This document shows positions 1-7,170 of a DNA stretch of 9,772 bases, piece after piece. Numbering within the stretch: position 1 is the stretch's first letter; each line of letters begins with the position of its first letter. A program made the position numbers and the translations under genes. A model generated the notes under the pieces. The model saw nothing but the letters and a program-made list of their open reading frames with translations, was not told where the DNA came from and searched no databases. Source of the DNA: CAYWXV01 sp964462535 (lineage in GTDB: Bacteria; Bacteroidota; Ignavibacteria; OLB7); the NCBI GenBank assembly GCA_964462535.1, contig CAYWXV010000083.1, positions 1 through 9,772 of the forward strand, in the 5' to 3' direction.

Positions 1-21
1 CATCCTTCATCCTTCATCCTT
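1..21. repeat. Heptamer tandem repeat (CATCCTT)x3 at left edge
   Basis: Three perfect copies of CATCCTT (minus strand AAGGATG) begin at base 1, so the array probably continues outside the window. It overlaps the stop codon of the TerC/Alx-family gene (14-16). The same unit fills the opposite edge of the window (9711-9772). Seen directly; the function is unknown. Confidence 0.9.
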
Positions 22-931
22 TCTTCCCGACCTCCGGCCACTTCAGCGATGCCAGGACTGACAGCGTGAGGATGACCGCGACGATGACGAGCGAGACGAG
101 TGTGTTGATTTCGTACCAGTGCTCGATCACCATCTTCACGCCGATGAAGACCAGGATGATCGCAAGTCCGTATTTCAGAAGATGGAATTTGTCGATGACG
201 TTGGCCAGGAGGAAGTAGAGGGAGCGGAGGCCGAGGATGGCGAAGATGTTCGAGGTGTAGATGATGAAAGGATTGCGGGTGACGGCGAAGATAGCCGGTA
301 TGGAATCGAGGGCGAAGACTAGATCGGTCGATTCGATCAATAGCAATACCACCAGCATCGGCGTTACCACCATACGCTTCCCCTCGCGCACGATGAAATG
401 ATGGTCGTGGTACTTGTTCGAAACGGGGAACCAGCGGCGAAGGATCTTGATGATCGGGTTTGCCTCGATCTCGACCGTTGTCTCCTCCTCAATCCCCATT
501 CTGATCCCGGTGTAGATCAGAAACGCGCCGAAGACGTACATGATCCAGCTGAATCGCGCAATCAGGAAGATGCCGAGGAAGATGAGGGTGGCCCGCATGA
601 TCAGCGCCCCAATGATCCCCCAGAACAGAATGCGATGCTGATACCGTGCCGGGACACCGAAGTAACTGAAGATGAGAACAAAGACGAACAGATTGTCTAC
701 CGAGAGCGACTTCTCGATAACATAGCCGGTGAAGAACTCCGTCGCCGACTGCATGCCCATCTCATAGTAGACGAACACATTGAATCCAAGGGCAAGCGAG
801 ATCCAGACGATACTCCAGACCGTCGCTTCTCGGGACGACACGGCGTGCGCCTTCCGGTGGAAGACCCCCAGGTCGATGACCAGCAATACGACGACAAGGC
901 CGACAAAGGCGGCCCACCACCAGTCGTGCAT
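14..931 (-). CDS. terC: TerC/Alx-family integral membrane protein
   Basis: A 305-residue polytopic membrane protein of the TerC family, close in length and build to E. coli Alx (family knowledge: linked to manganese export and metal homeostasis; TerC itself to tellurite resistance). About eight or nine hydrophobic segments can be seen. The two family signatures are present: EKSLSVDNLFVF at 73-84, and ESTDLVFALDSIPAIFAVTR at 200-219 followed by TSNIFAILGLRSLYFLL from 226. Their intramembrane acidic residues (E73, D79, E200, D203, D209) are the likely metal-site ligands. A charged loop at about 146-186 (EEETTVE, then HDHH at 175-178) separates the two halves. The ATG at 931 is preceded on the coding strand by a run of eight G. 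The gene lies 29 nt after hemE and may be its last co-transcribed partner. No room exists for a yybP-ykoY-type Mn riboswitch directly upstream. The symbol is at family level only; the transported ion is an inference. Confidence 0.9.
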   Translation of the reverse strand: MHDWWWAAFVGLVVVLLVIDLGVFHRKAHAVSSREATVWSIVWISLALGFNVFVYYEMGMQSATEFFTGYVIEKSLSVDNLFVFVLIFSYFGVPARYQHRILFWGIIGALIMRATLIFLGIFLIARFSWIMYVFGAFLIYTGIRMGIEEETTVEIEANPIIKILRRWFPVSNKYHDHHFIVREGKRMVVTPMLVVLLLIESTDLVFALDSIPAIFAVTRNPFIIYTSNIFAILGLRSLYFLLANVIDKFHLLKYGLAIILVFIGVKMVIEHWYEINTLVSLVIVAVILTLSVLASLKWPEVGKKG

Positions 932-939
932 CCCCCCCC
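932..939 (-). promoter_or_regulatory. G8 homopolymer directly before terC/alx start codon
   Basis: Eight C on the plus strand read as GGGGGGGG touching the ATG on the coding strand, in the place of a Shine-Dalgarno. An A-G boundary at its 5' end gives an AGGGGG-type weak match to anti-SD. Another ATG lies upstream at 943-945, out of frame with the gene. With nine G instead of eight it would be in frame. Confidence 0.5.
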
Positions 940-960
940 TGTCATAGCGTGATAATTGGA

Positions 961-1992
961 TCAGTCGAACGGAATGCGAGCGGCGTCTATGAAGGCTCGC
1001 GCGTTCTCTACCGGCGTGTGGGGCAAGATACCGTGCCCCAGATTAACCACATATGGACGGGATCGCGGTACCGATCGCACCATCTCGAGCGTCCGCTCGC
1101 GTATGAACGTGGGATTCGTCAATAGAATGGTGGGATCCAGGTTTCCCTGCAATGCAAACCCTTCCGGTATCTCCCGCTCCGCCCGTTCCAGCGATGTCCC
1201 CCAGTCGATCCCGAAGCCGCTGGCCCCAAGAACGTTGAAGCCGTCATACGATCGCACCCCCTTCGGGAAGTAGAGAAATGGGACGTCGGGGGCGGCGGCT
1301 CGTACTGCACGCAACACCGTCGCGGCATGCCGGAGCCCGAACTCGCGATACTCCCTCTCCGGTAGCAATCCCGCCCAGGTATCGAAGAGCTGAAGCATGT
1401 TCGCGCCGGCCTGGATCTGGCCCAGCAGATACTCGACAAGCTCGCGTGCCAGACGGTTCATTAACTCGTGCGTTGCCGCCGGCTCGCGGAAGAGGAATGA
1501 TTTGAACGTGTCAAAGGTCTTCGATCCACTCCCCTCGATCATGTATGCCGCAAGGGTCAACGGTGCACCGGCGAACCCGATCAATGGAACACGCCCCGCA
1601 AGACGTCGCTTCGTCTCGGCGATCGCGTCATAGACGTATCGAAGCTCGCCCGCCACCCCCGATCGCAGACGACCGACATCTTCCGTGGTACCGATCGGAT
1701 TCGGAAATCGAGGCCCCCCTTTTCCTTCTTCAACGACTAATTCCATTCCCATCGCTTCTGGAACAACCAGGATGTCGCTGAAAATGATCGCGGCGTCGAC
1801 ACCAACGATATCGACCGGCTGCACCGTAACCTCAGCTGCCAGATCGGGTGTTTTGCAGAGTCCGAGAAATGACGTCGTCGAACGGACCGCCCGATACTCC
1901 GGCAGATACCGCCCCGCCTGACGCATCATCCATACAGGACGACGTTCTACCGGTTCACCACGAAGCGCACGGAGCAAGAGAGAAGAGGTCAT
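961..1992 (-). CDS. hemE: Uroporphyrinogen decarboxylase HemE
   Basis: A cytosolic enzyme that removes CO2 from the four acetate side chains of uroporphyrinogen III to give coproporphyrinogen III. At 343 residues it has the usual family length, and the hallmarks are intact: RPVWMMRQAGRYLPEYR at 18-34 (R24 and R28 of the substrate pocket), FSDILV at 71-76 with the pyrrole-binding D73, GFAGAPLTLAAYMIEG from 139, QLFDTWAG around 201-208, GNLDP at 283-287, and NLGHGILPHTPVEN at 317-330 with H320. The ATG at 1992 places the N-terminal arginine motif as in other HemE proteins. No Shine-Dalgarno is visible: the 20 nt upstream are C- and A-rich on the coding strand. It is separated from hemD by a 94-nt repeat-filled gap, so it may have its own promoter or be read through. 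TerC/alx follows after 29 nt. Confidence 0.97.
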   Translation of the reverse strand: MTSSLLLRALRGEPVERRPVWMMRQAGRYLPEYRAVRSTTSFLGLCKTPDLAAEVTVQPVDIVGVDAAIIFSDILVVPEAMGMELVVEEGKGGPRFPNPIGTTEDVGRLRSGVAGELRYVYDAIAETKRRLAGRVPLIGFAGAPLTLAAYMIEGSGSKTFDTFKSFLFREPAATHELMNRLARELVEYLLGQIQAGANMLQLFDTWAGLLPEREYREFGLRHAATVLRAVRAAAPDVPFLYFPKGVRSYDGFNVLGASGFGIDWGTSLERAEREIPEGFALQGNLDPTILLTNPTFIRERTLEMVRSVPRSRPYVVNLGHGILPHTPVENARAFIDAARIPFD

Positions 1993-2011
1993 GTGGAGAT
2001 GGTGGTTGGCT

Positions 2012-2095
2012 GTTGACCGTCAAACGTTCAACGTCAAATGATGAATACGACTGGTTGAGTGAATAATCCTCTTCCGCCCTCCGCCCTCATCCTTC
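2012..2095. repeat. Degenerate heptamer repeats in hemE-hemD gap
   Basis: The gap can be read as consecutive 7-base units. On the plus strand these include GTTGACC, GTCAAAC, GTTCAAC and GTCAAAT from 2012 to 2039. Two exact CGCCCTC units follow at 2075-2088, then ATCCTTC at 2089-2095. On the coding strand the first part is TTTGACG, TTGAACG, TTTGACG. The last unit overlaps the hemD stop (2087-2089). No clear terminator or promoter is seen in the gap. Period 7 is seen directly; whether these units share an origin with the CATCCTT arrays is an inference. Confidence 0.65.
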
Positions 2096-2809
2096 CGCTC
2101 TGGCAATCTCGCGCGCCAACAGCTCCGGATCCGGTCGTTCGGGGACAATCACGTTACCGTACCCGTGACGCTGTAGCGCTGCGGCAGTCGTGGCCCCTAT
2201 CGCGCCGATGATCGTTCCCTTCGGCAACGTGATCGCGAGCGACCGCATCCCTTCCACAGCGGAGGGGGAGAAGAAGACGACAGCGCAACCCTCCTTTGCT
2301 CCACGGACTGCGGCATCGAAGGCACGCCCGCCATCAGCGGGAAGAACGGGCTCGTACATAACGGCGTCGAACACCTGACTGCCACGCAATCGCAACCCTG
2401 TGACCAGTTCGTCGCGTCGCGCGCGGCTCCCTGGATAGAGAATGCGTGACGGAAACGTCTCCGATGATTCAAGAAGTTCAGCCGCGGAATCGGCAACGGC
2501 CGTGATTGGTGTTCCCGGATCACCCCGCTGGAGCATCTCCGCGCTCCGTCGGCCAACGACCAGGTAACAATCGACGGGGAGATCGGCAAGGACTGTTTCG
2601 CGAAGATCAAGCCATCGCTCGGTCGCAGCGCCACTTGTGAGGATCACGCCCCCCCCTTCCTCCAGCTCGCGTCGCCAACGGACAGGGTCGATATCAAGTG
2701 GACGGAGTTCGATGGTCGGAGCGCTCACGACACGAAATCCCTCGCGTTCGAATATCGAAGCGATTCGCTCGTTCTCCCGTTCCGTTCTGGTCAGAATAAC
2801 CGTTCTCAT
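2087..2809 (-). CDS. hemD: Uroporphyrinogen-III synthase HemD
   Basis: Closes hydroxymethylbilane into uroporphyrinogen III with inversion of ring D. At 240 residues it has normal length for this poorly conserved family. Supporting features are the N-terminal VILTRTERENE, VILTSGAATERW near 55-66 in the first half, and the second-half signatures VVFFSPSAVEGM (about 176-187) and IGAIGATTAAALQRHGYGNVIVPERP, which match the two-lobed HemD fold. Assignment rests as much on position as on motifs: it starts 3 nt after the hemC stop and is followed by hemE. The ATG at 2809 puts the first beta strand at the N-terminus. A purine stretch AAGGGCGG lies about 10 nt upstream on the coding strand as a possible weak ribosome site. 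The final codons read GAA GGA TGA, so the last Gly and stop coincide with a repeat unit. A G8 run (C8 on the plus strand at 2649-2656) lies inside the gene and encodes EGGG. Confidence 0.93.
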   Translation of the reverse strand: MRTVILTRTERENERIASIFEREGFRVVSAPTIELRPLDIDPVRWRRELEEGGGVILTSGAATERWLDLRETVLADLPVDCYLVVGRRSAEMLQRGDPGTPITAVADSAAELLESSETFPSRILYPGSRARRDELVTGLRLRGSQVFDAVMYEPVLPADGGRAFDAAVRGAKEGCAVVFFSPSAVEGMRSLAITLPKGTIIGAIGATTAAALQRHGYGNVIVPERPDPELLAREIARAEG

Positions 2810-2812
2810 TCG

Positions 2813-3730
2813 TCACACCGCCCTTATCGAAGCGAGAATTTCATCGGCTCCTTCGGCAAGGAGCTGTTGCGCCAGCACGACGCCGGCGTCGTCGTCGGGA
2901 TCGGATTCGACATGTCCGCGAACGACGCGCTCCCCGTCGAGTCCGGCAACGACCCCATCAAGGTGAAGACGTCCATCGGCGATTCTCCCCCATGCGCCGA
3001 TCGGCGCCTGACATCCCCCCTCCAATGACCTGAGGAAGGAGCGTTCGGAATTGGTCGCGCGTCGTGTGTCGGCATCCTGAAGCGCCGAGACGATTTCCAG
3101 CGTTTCAGTGTCATCGCTCCTCGCCTCGATTCCAAGAGCACCCTGGCCGACCGCCGAAATCATCACATCAGGTGGAATAATCTGTGCGATACGATCTTCC
3201 ATCCCAAGACGGACCAGCCCGGCTCGTGCGAGAATCATACCCCCCCAACCTTCGGCTTCATACTTCGCCAGTCGCGTCCCCACGTTTCCCCGCACATCGA
3301 CGACGTTAAGATCGGGGCGGAGTGCAAGGAGCTGCGCGCGACGACGAAGCGATCCGGTAGCAACGGTCGCCCCCGGCGGTAAGGATTCGAGCGTCGTCCC
3401 CTGAGGGGCGACCAGCGCGTCTTCTACATGCTCCCGTTTCGTGACACAGGCCAGGACCAGGCCATCCGGCAGAACTGTCTGAACATCCTTCAGAGAATGG
3501 ACGGCTATGTGTGCCCGCTTCTCCAGCAGAGCGTGCTCGAGCTCCTTGGTAAAGAGTCCCTTGTCTCCAATCCGACTGAGTGGGCTGTCGAGTATCCGGT
3601 CGCCGGTGGTTGTGAAGTAATCGATACGGACCTTCAGACCGGGGTAGGTCTCCCGGAGCATGCGGGCTGTCGTTTCGGCCTGCCAGCGGGATAGGGGGCT
3701 GCTTCGCGCAGCAATGACAAGTTCATGCAT
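2813..3730 (-). CDS. hemC: Porphobilinogen deaminase (hydroxymethylbilane synthase) HemC
   Basis: Polymerises four porphobilinogen molecules into hydroxymethylbilane in the cytosol, using a covalent dipyrromethane cofactor. I place the start at the ATG at 3730, giving 305 residues beginning MHELVIAARSSPLSRWQ, the usual family N-terminus. A longer reading to 3772 only adds 14 low-complexity residues inside hemA. Features in order: GDKGLFTKELE (55-65), VHSLKDV (77-83) with catalytic D82, TGSLRRRAQL from 125 with cofactor-binding arginines, DVRGNVGTRL (145-154), ISAVGQGALGIE (191-202), and LEGGCQAPIGAW (236-247), where C240 is the cofactor-attachment cysteine. The start overlaps the end of hemA by 8 nt (ATGCATGA), implying translational coupling. 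hemD begins 3 nt after the stop. A seven-base G run in the gene (plus-strand C at 3240-3246) encodes part of GWGGM. Confidence 0.97.
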   Translation of the reverse strand: MHELVIAARSSPLSRWQAETTARMLRETYPGLKVRIDYFTTTGDRILDSPLSRIGDKGLFTKELEHALLEKRAHIAVHSLKDVQTVLPDGLVLACVTKREHVEDALVAPQGTTLESLPPGATVATGSLRRRAQLLALRPDLNVVDVRGNVGTRLAKYEAEGWGGMILARAGLVRLGMEDRIAQIIPPDVMISAVGQGALGIEARSDDTETLEIVSALQDADTRRATNSERSFLRSLEGGCQAPIGAWGRIADGRLHLDGVVAGLDGERVVRGHVESDPDDDAGVVLAQQLLAEGADEILASIRAV

Positions 3731-5000
3731 TGGGTTCGGAGTCCTGCTCGTCGTCGAGGTTGAAGAGAACACGGACGTACTCCGCCTTCTGCATCAGATG
3801 GTCGTGTCCGTTCTGCGCCTCGAGGAGATGAGACATCGGCATGCCGATAAGACGACGGACGACAGACGCCACCAGCTTCTCCACATCCTCCAGCGTCTCC
3901 GCATCGAACCGATGACGGTTCCGCTCGATCTCGGTGCGGGCGATCTCCTCGGCCCGCTTCTTCAATCCCGCAATCACAGGTGTCACGGGAAGAAGGTTGA
4001 CCCAGGAGGAGAACTTCTCGAGTTCGTCTGCAATAATCATTTCGGCCCGGGGGATTTCAGCGCGGCGGCGTTCGACATTCGATTCGACAACACCGTTCAA
4101 GTCGTTTATGTCCTTGCAGAAGATCGTTGAGATCTTGTTGATACGCGGATCGACGTTTCGGGGAACCGAAATGTCGACGATGAGCATTGGCTCCCCGTCC
4201 CTCTGTGACGCTGCGTTCCGGGCGTCGTCGTGCGAGATCAGGTAATTCTGCGCCCCGGTCGAAACGATGACGATATCGAATGAGCCAAGTCGGGCTGGCA
4301 TTTCCTCCAGCGGGAGCCAGCTTCCGAATCCCAGTCGCCTGATCAGATCGTGCCCACGCTCCGGCGTTCGATTGGTAATAGTGATGTCCCGCACACCTTG
4401 ATCGAACAGGTTTCGCGCGGCCATTTCGCCGCTGCTGCCGGCGCCGATTACCAATGTTCGCTTCTCAGAAATCGGATAAAAGATCTTTCGCGCGAGTTCC
4501 ACAGCTACATAGCTGATGGAAACGGCGCCGGAAAAGAGATCGGTCTCTGTCTTCACTCTCTTCCCGGCGTGAATCGCCGAGGTGAAGAGACGGCTCAGCA
4601 GTTTTCCGGTCGCCCCCTTGGCGCGCGCAATCTCGTACGCCTGCCGAACCTGCCCTATAATCTGGATGTCACCAATGACCTGCGAGTCGATACCCGAGGC
4701 GACTTCGAACAGATGCTGAGCGGCGCCGACGCCGTGGAGCGCGAATGTCTCCGAGTCGGGGAGGGGGCACTTCTTCCAGTCGGAGAGCCATTCGCGAAGA
4801 CGCTCCTGCTCGATGAAATCATCCCCCGGCACAACGTAAATCTCGGTGCGATTGCAGGTGGAGACGATCACTGCCTCGGTCGCCATGCTACTCCGCAGAT
4901 CATCCAGAGCGCGCGGGAGCTCGTCGTCGTTGAAGACGAGTCTCTCGCGAGTCTCCAGCGGCGCGTGCCGGTGCGAGGTGCCGATAGCGTGGATATTCAT
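3723..5000 (-). CDS. hemA: Glutamyl-tRNA reductase HemA
   Basis: Reduces glutamyl-tRNA(Glu) with NADPH to glutamate-1-semialdehyde, the committed step of C5-pathway tetrapyrrole synthesis. It has 425 residues, the normal size. The N-terminal catalytic domain opens with MNIHAIGTSHRHAPLETRE and carries STCNRTEIY (47-55) with nucleophile C49. GIDSQVIGD (103-111) is the family's S-x-V-x-G-E/D loop, here with D111 where E is common. The Rossmann domain has VIGAGSSGEM (184-193) and ITNRTPERG. DISVPRNVDP (275-284) follows, then a helical dimerisation domain from about 325 with TPVIAGLKKRAEEIARTE. The ATG at 5000 is fixed by the family N-terminus. A GAGGA touches the start codon, too close for a standard ribosome site. 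The gene starts 3 nt after the upstream hemX-like stop, so translation is probably coupled. Its C-terminus overlaps hemC. Confidence 0.97.
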   Translation of the reverse strand: MNIHAIGTSHRHAPLETRERLVFNDDELPRALDDLRSSMATEAVIVSTCNRTEIYVVPGDDFIEQERLREWLSDWKKCPLPDSETFALHGVGAAQHLFEVASGIDSQVIGDIQIIGQVRQAYEIARAKGATGKLLSRLFTSAIHAGKRVKTETDLFSGAVSISYVAVELARKIFYPISEKRTLVIGAGSSGEMAARNLFDQGVRDITITNRTPERGHDLIRRLGFGSWLPLEEMPARLGSFDIVIVSTGAQNYLISHDDARNAASQRDGEPMLIVDISVPRNVDPRINKISTIFCKDINDLNGVVESNVERRRAEIPRAEMIIADELEKFSSWVNLLPVTPVIAGLKKRAEEIARTEIERNRHRFDAETLEDVEKLVASVVRRLIGMPMSHLLEAQNGHDHLMQKAEYVRVLFNLDDEQDSEPNA

Positions 5001-5003
5001 TCC

Positions 5004-5831
5004 TCAGTTGAACCTGTGGAAATTGCTCACGGCAAGGTTTATGATCGTCATTGACAGAATGGTTCCGATAAATCCCACCAGCGAGATAATTATCACCTTT
5101 CTCCCTTCCAGCTTCATCAGGTACTTCGCACCCAGGGCGCCGGTGTATATCACCCAGATGGCAATCGTAGCCACAAGTTTTGCATCGGCGTAGTGGAAGC
5201 CGGGAATAGCAGTGGGTAGGTAGACCAACCCTATTACAATGGCGACAGCCAGAAAGAGTATTCCTACGATTGCCGACTTCTCACACATACGCTCGAGCAG
5301 CTGGAGACTCGGGAGGCGCTGATAGAACGACCCGAACCGGTTCAGACGAATCTGATGGTAGAGCATCAGGAAAAGGGCGCCGTAGACGGCGGAGATAGCA
5401 AACGCGGTATACCCGAAGAGGGCCGCACTTATGTGGAGACCGACCGTCAGATTCTGCAGTATGGGATCGAGGCTCATCCCCCCGGACGGCGTGAACATTG
5501 CCGAAAGCGTCTGGAGCGCGAGCGCGAGTCCCAGAAAGAACATCCCGGTCCCACGTTCCCGACTCGCCATTTCCACAATCGTGTAGGTGAGCGTCACGGT
5601 AAAGGAGATGAGCGTCATCATCTCGAACGGAGAGTAGACCAGACAATGTCCGTGAAGCGCAGTGCGGGCGTAGATCAGCAGGGTATGAATTCCGAGGGCC
5701 GCCAGCAGGAGCGGGCGACGCCAGCGCTCGAAGCCTTCATCCCGCCTGAAAAAGGCGAGGGCATAGATGGCGAATGCTCCCGCATAGACGAGTGGGAGAA
5801 GCGCCTCAAATATGTGAGCAAGCGTCAACAT
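5004..5831 (-). CDS. HemX/CcsA-like cytochrome c assembly-family membrane protein
   Basis: A 275-residue polytopic membrane protein of the CcsA/HemX (YpjD-like) family with about eight transmembrane segments. Features seen: H49 in GIHTLLIYAR, SPFEMMTL (67-74), a membrane histidine H133 in GLHISAALFGYTAFAISAVYG, a loop HYADAKL (213-219) leading into a segment like the family's DxKL...WLxY region, and a C-terminal NLAVSNFH with H272. I do not see the tryptophan-rich WWD motif of true CcsA/CcmC haem-handling proteins, which favours a HemX-type reading. In Bacillus subtilis HemX lies beside hemA and affects GluTR level (established knowledge); here it sits immediately upstream of hemA with a 3-nt gap. 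The alternative is a haem-delivery protein for system II cytochrome c maturation. No Shine-Dalgarno is visible before the ATG at 5831. The family call is firm; the exact role is inferred from context. Confidence 0.85.
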   Translation of the reverse strand: MLTLAHIFEALLPLVYAGAFAIYALAFFRRDEGFERWRRPLLLAALGIHTLLIYARTALHGHCLVYSPFEMMTLISFTVTLTYTIVEMASRERGTGMFFLGLALALQTLSAMFTPSGGMSLDPILQNLTVGLHISAALFGYTAFAISAVYGALFLMLYHQIRLNRFGSFYQRLPSLQLLERMCEKSAIVGILFLAVAIVIGLVYLPTAIPGFHYADAKLVATIAIWVIYTGALGAKYLMKLEGRKVIIISLVGFIGTILSMTIINLAVSNFHRFN

Positions 5832-5884
5832 GATCGTGTAGAGTCAGTCACCACTTCATTCTTGTCCCAGGAGTCACGTATCCC

Positions 5885-7141
5885 CTATCCCCTGCGCAGA
5901 TCCGTCCGATAGCGATAGAAATTGAGAAGGAGGCCAACGGCCGACATGTTCAGGAGGAGCGACGATCCCCCCTTCGACAGGAATGGGAGGGGAATTCCCA
6001 TGACCGGCACCAGGCCGACTGCCATGCCGATGTTGATAGTCGTGTGATAGAAGAAGATCGTCGCGATGCCAAAGCAGAGTGTCGAGCTGAATCGATCGCG
6101 AAGATGCGACGCGGTACTCACGGCCAGGTAGATCATCCCTCCCATCAGGGCAATGACCAGAACACCGCCAATGAATCCGAACTCCTCCGTTGGAACACTG
6201 AAAATGAAATCGGTCCACTGTTCAGGGATATACCCGAGACGTGTCATTGTCCCATTGAGAAAACCCTTCCCGGCAAAGCCTCCTGACCCGACAGCCATCA
6301 GTGACTGAATGACGTGGTATCCTGCACCGCGCGGGTCCAGCGTGGGATCCAGGAACGTGCTTATGCGGTTCTGGATATGGTTTGGCAGATGCTCGTAGAC
6401 GATGCTCGTTGACAGGCCGGCAATAAGTGACAGGGAGAATCCAAGAATGGTCACCAGAACAGAGCGCCGGAAGAATACCATGGCGAGCAACACGACACCA
6501 AGTGCGATCAGCATCGGCGTCAGGCCGAAAAGCGAGGCTACCGCAACTGCGACAGGAGCCACAAGCGAGAAGAGAAGGAACAGATCGGCGCCGGCCCAGA
6601 GAGCGATACCCAGGAGCATTGCCATGTAGACCGTCATCGAGCCCGTGTCGTGTTCGAAGTAGATCAGCGTCACGGGCGCCATCACGATCGCAACAAGGGT
6701 TGCGAGGTCGCGCCAGTTCTTGAGGTCTCTTCCTTCTCGACTTACGAACGCCGAGGCGAACAGGAGCGTACCGAGTTTTGCCAGTTCAGATGGCTGCAGA
6801 GAGAAGAAACCAAGATTGATCCAGTTCCGCTGGCCGTTGATGACGCTTCCAATCACGAGGACTGCGACCAGGAGCAACAGACCGAGGGCGTAGAGTGGAT
6901 AGACACTGAGGGTGATCCAACGCTCCGGGACAAAGGAGATCGCGACCATGGCAAACAATCCGCCGATCGCGAACACGAGTTGCTGAGAGAAGAACGTAGC
7001 CGCCCCTGCATCGTAGGTCGCGCTGTAGATCGAGATCAGCCCGATCGCGACAAGGGCAACGGTGACAAGAAGCGTGCGGAAATCAAAGCGTAGCGTCCCC
7101 TGCGACGGGGCTGCGTGACCTCCCAGAAACGTTGTATCCAT
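5885..7141 (-). CDS. rodA: Rod shape-determining SEDS glycosyltransferase RodA
   Basis: A SEDS-family peptidoglycan glycosyltransferase of the elongation machinery. It polymerises lipid II in the inner membrane with a class B PBP. At 418 residues it is somewhat longer than many RodA proteins (about 370-400), with roughly ten membrane segments. RodA-type signatures: GQRNWINLGFFSLQPSELAKL around 103-123, HVIQSLMAVGSGGFAGKGF near 276-294, IPEQWTDFIFSVPTEEFGFIGG (305-326) whose D311 is the expected catalytic aspartate, and NIGMAVGLVPVMGIPLPFLSKGGSS around 370-394. In the last motif K390 stands where most family members have Tyr (SYGGSS). RodA rather than FtsW is chosen from the TDFIF and NIGM..G..PV.GIPLPF wording. 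No mre genes or PBP2 are in the window. It is 29 nt after the unrecognised membrane-anchored gene and 53 nt before the hemX-like gene. No clear ribosome site precedes the ATG at 7141. Confidence 0.95.
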   Translation of the reverse strand: MDTTFLGGHAAPSQGTLRFDFRTLLVTVALVAIGLISIYSATYDAGAATFFSQQLVFAIGGLFAMVAISFVPERWITLSVYPLYALGLLLLVAVLVIGSVINGQRNWINLGFFSLQPSELAKLGTLLFASAFVSREGRDLKNWRDLATLVAIVMAPVTLIYFEHDTGSMTVYMAMLLGIALWAGADLFLLFSLVAPVAVAVASLFGLTPMLIALGVVLLAMVFFRRSVLVTILGFSLSLIAGLSTSIVYEHLPNHIQNRISTFLDPTLDPRGAGYHVIQSLMAVGSGGFAGKGFLNGTMTRLGYIPEQWTDFIFSVPTEEFGFIGGVLVIALMGGMIYLAVSTASHLRDRFSSTLCFGIATIFFYHTTINIGMAVGLVPVMGIPLPFLSKGGSSLLLNMSAVGLLLNFYRYRTDLRRG

Positions 7142-7170
7142 GTGGGGCCGAATAGTACGTGGACCTACTG

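Noticed and set aside
398..952. Long plus-strand open frame of 184 residues opposite terC/alx
   Set aside because: The translation is Asp/Glu/Arg-rich, as expected from the antisense of a hydrophobic membrane protein; it is a shadow frame.
932..960. Manganese (yybP-ykoY) riboswitch before the TerC/Alx gene
   Set aside because: Only 29 nt separate it from hemE, far too short for that riboswitch, and no matching sequence is seen inside hemE's end.
3731..3772. Longer hemC reading starting at 3772
   Set aside because: The added 14 residues are Ser/Thr-rich and lie within hemA. The family N-terminus begins at the ATG at 3730.
4350..5054. Plus-strand open frame of 234 residues opposite hemA
   Set aside because: hemA is unambiguous on the other strand with all motifs intact, and the antisense translation shows no recognisable features.
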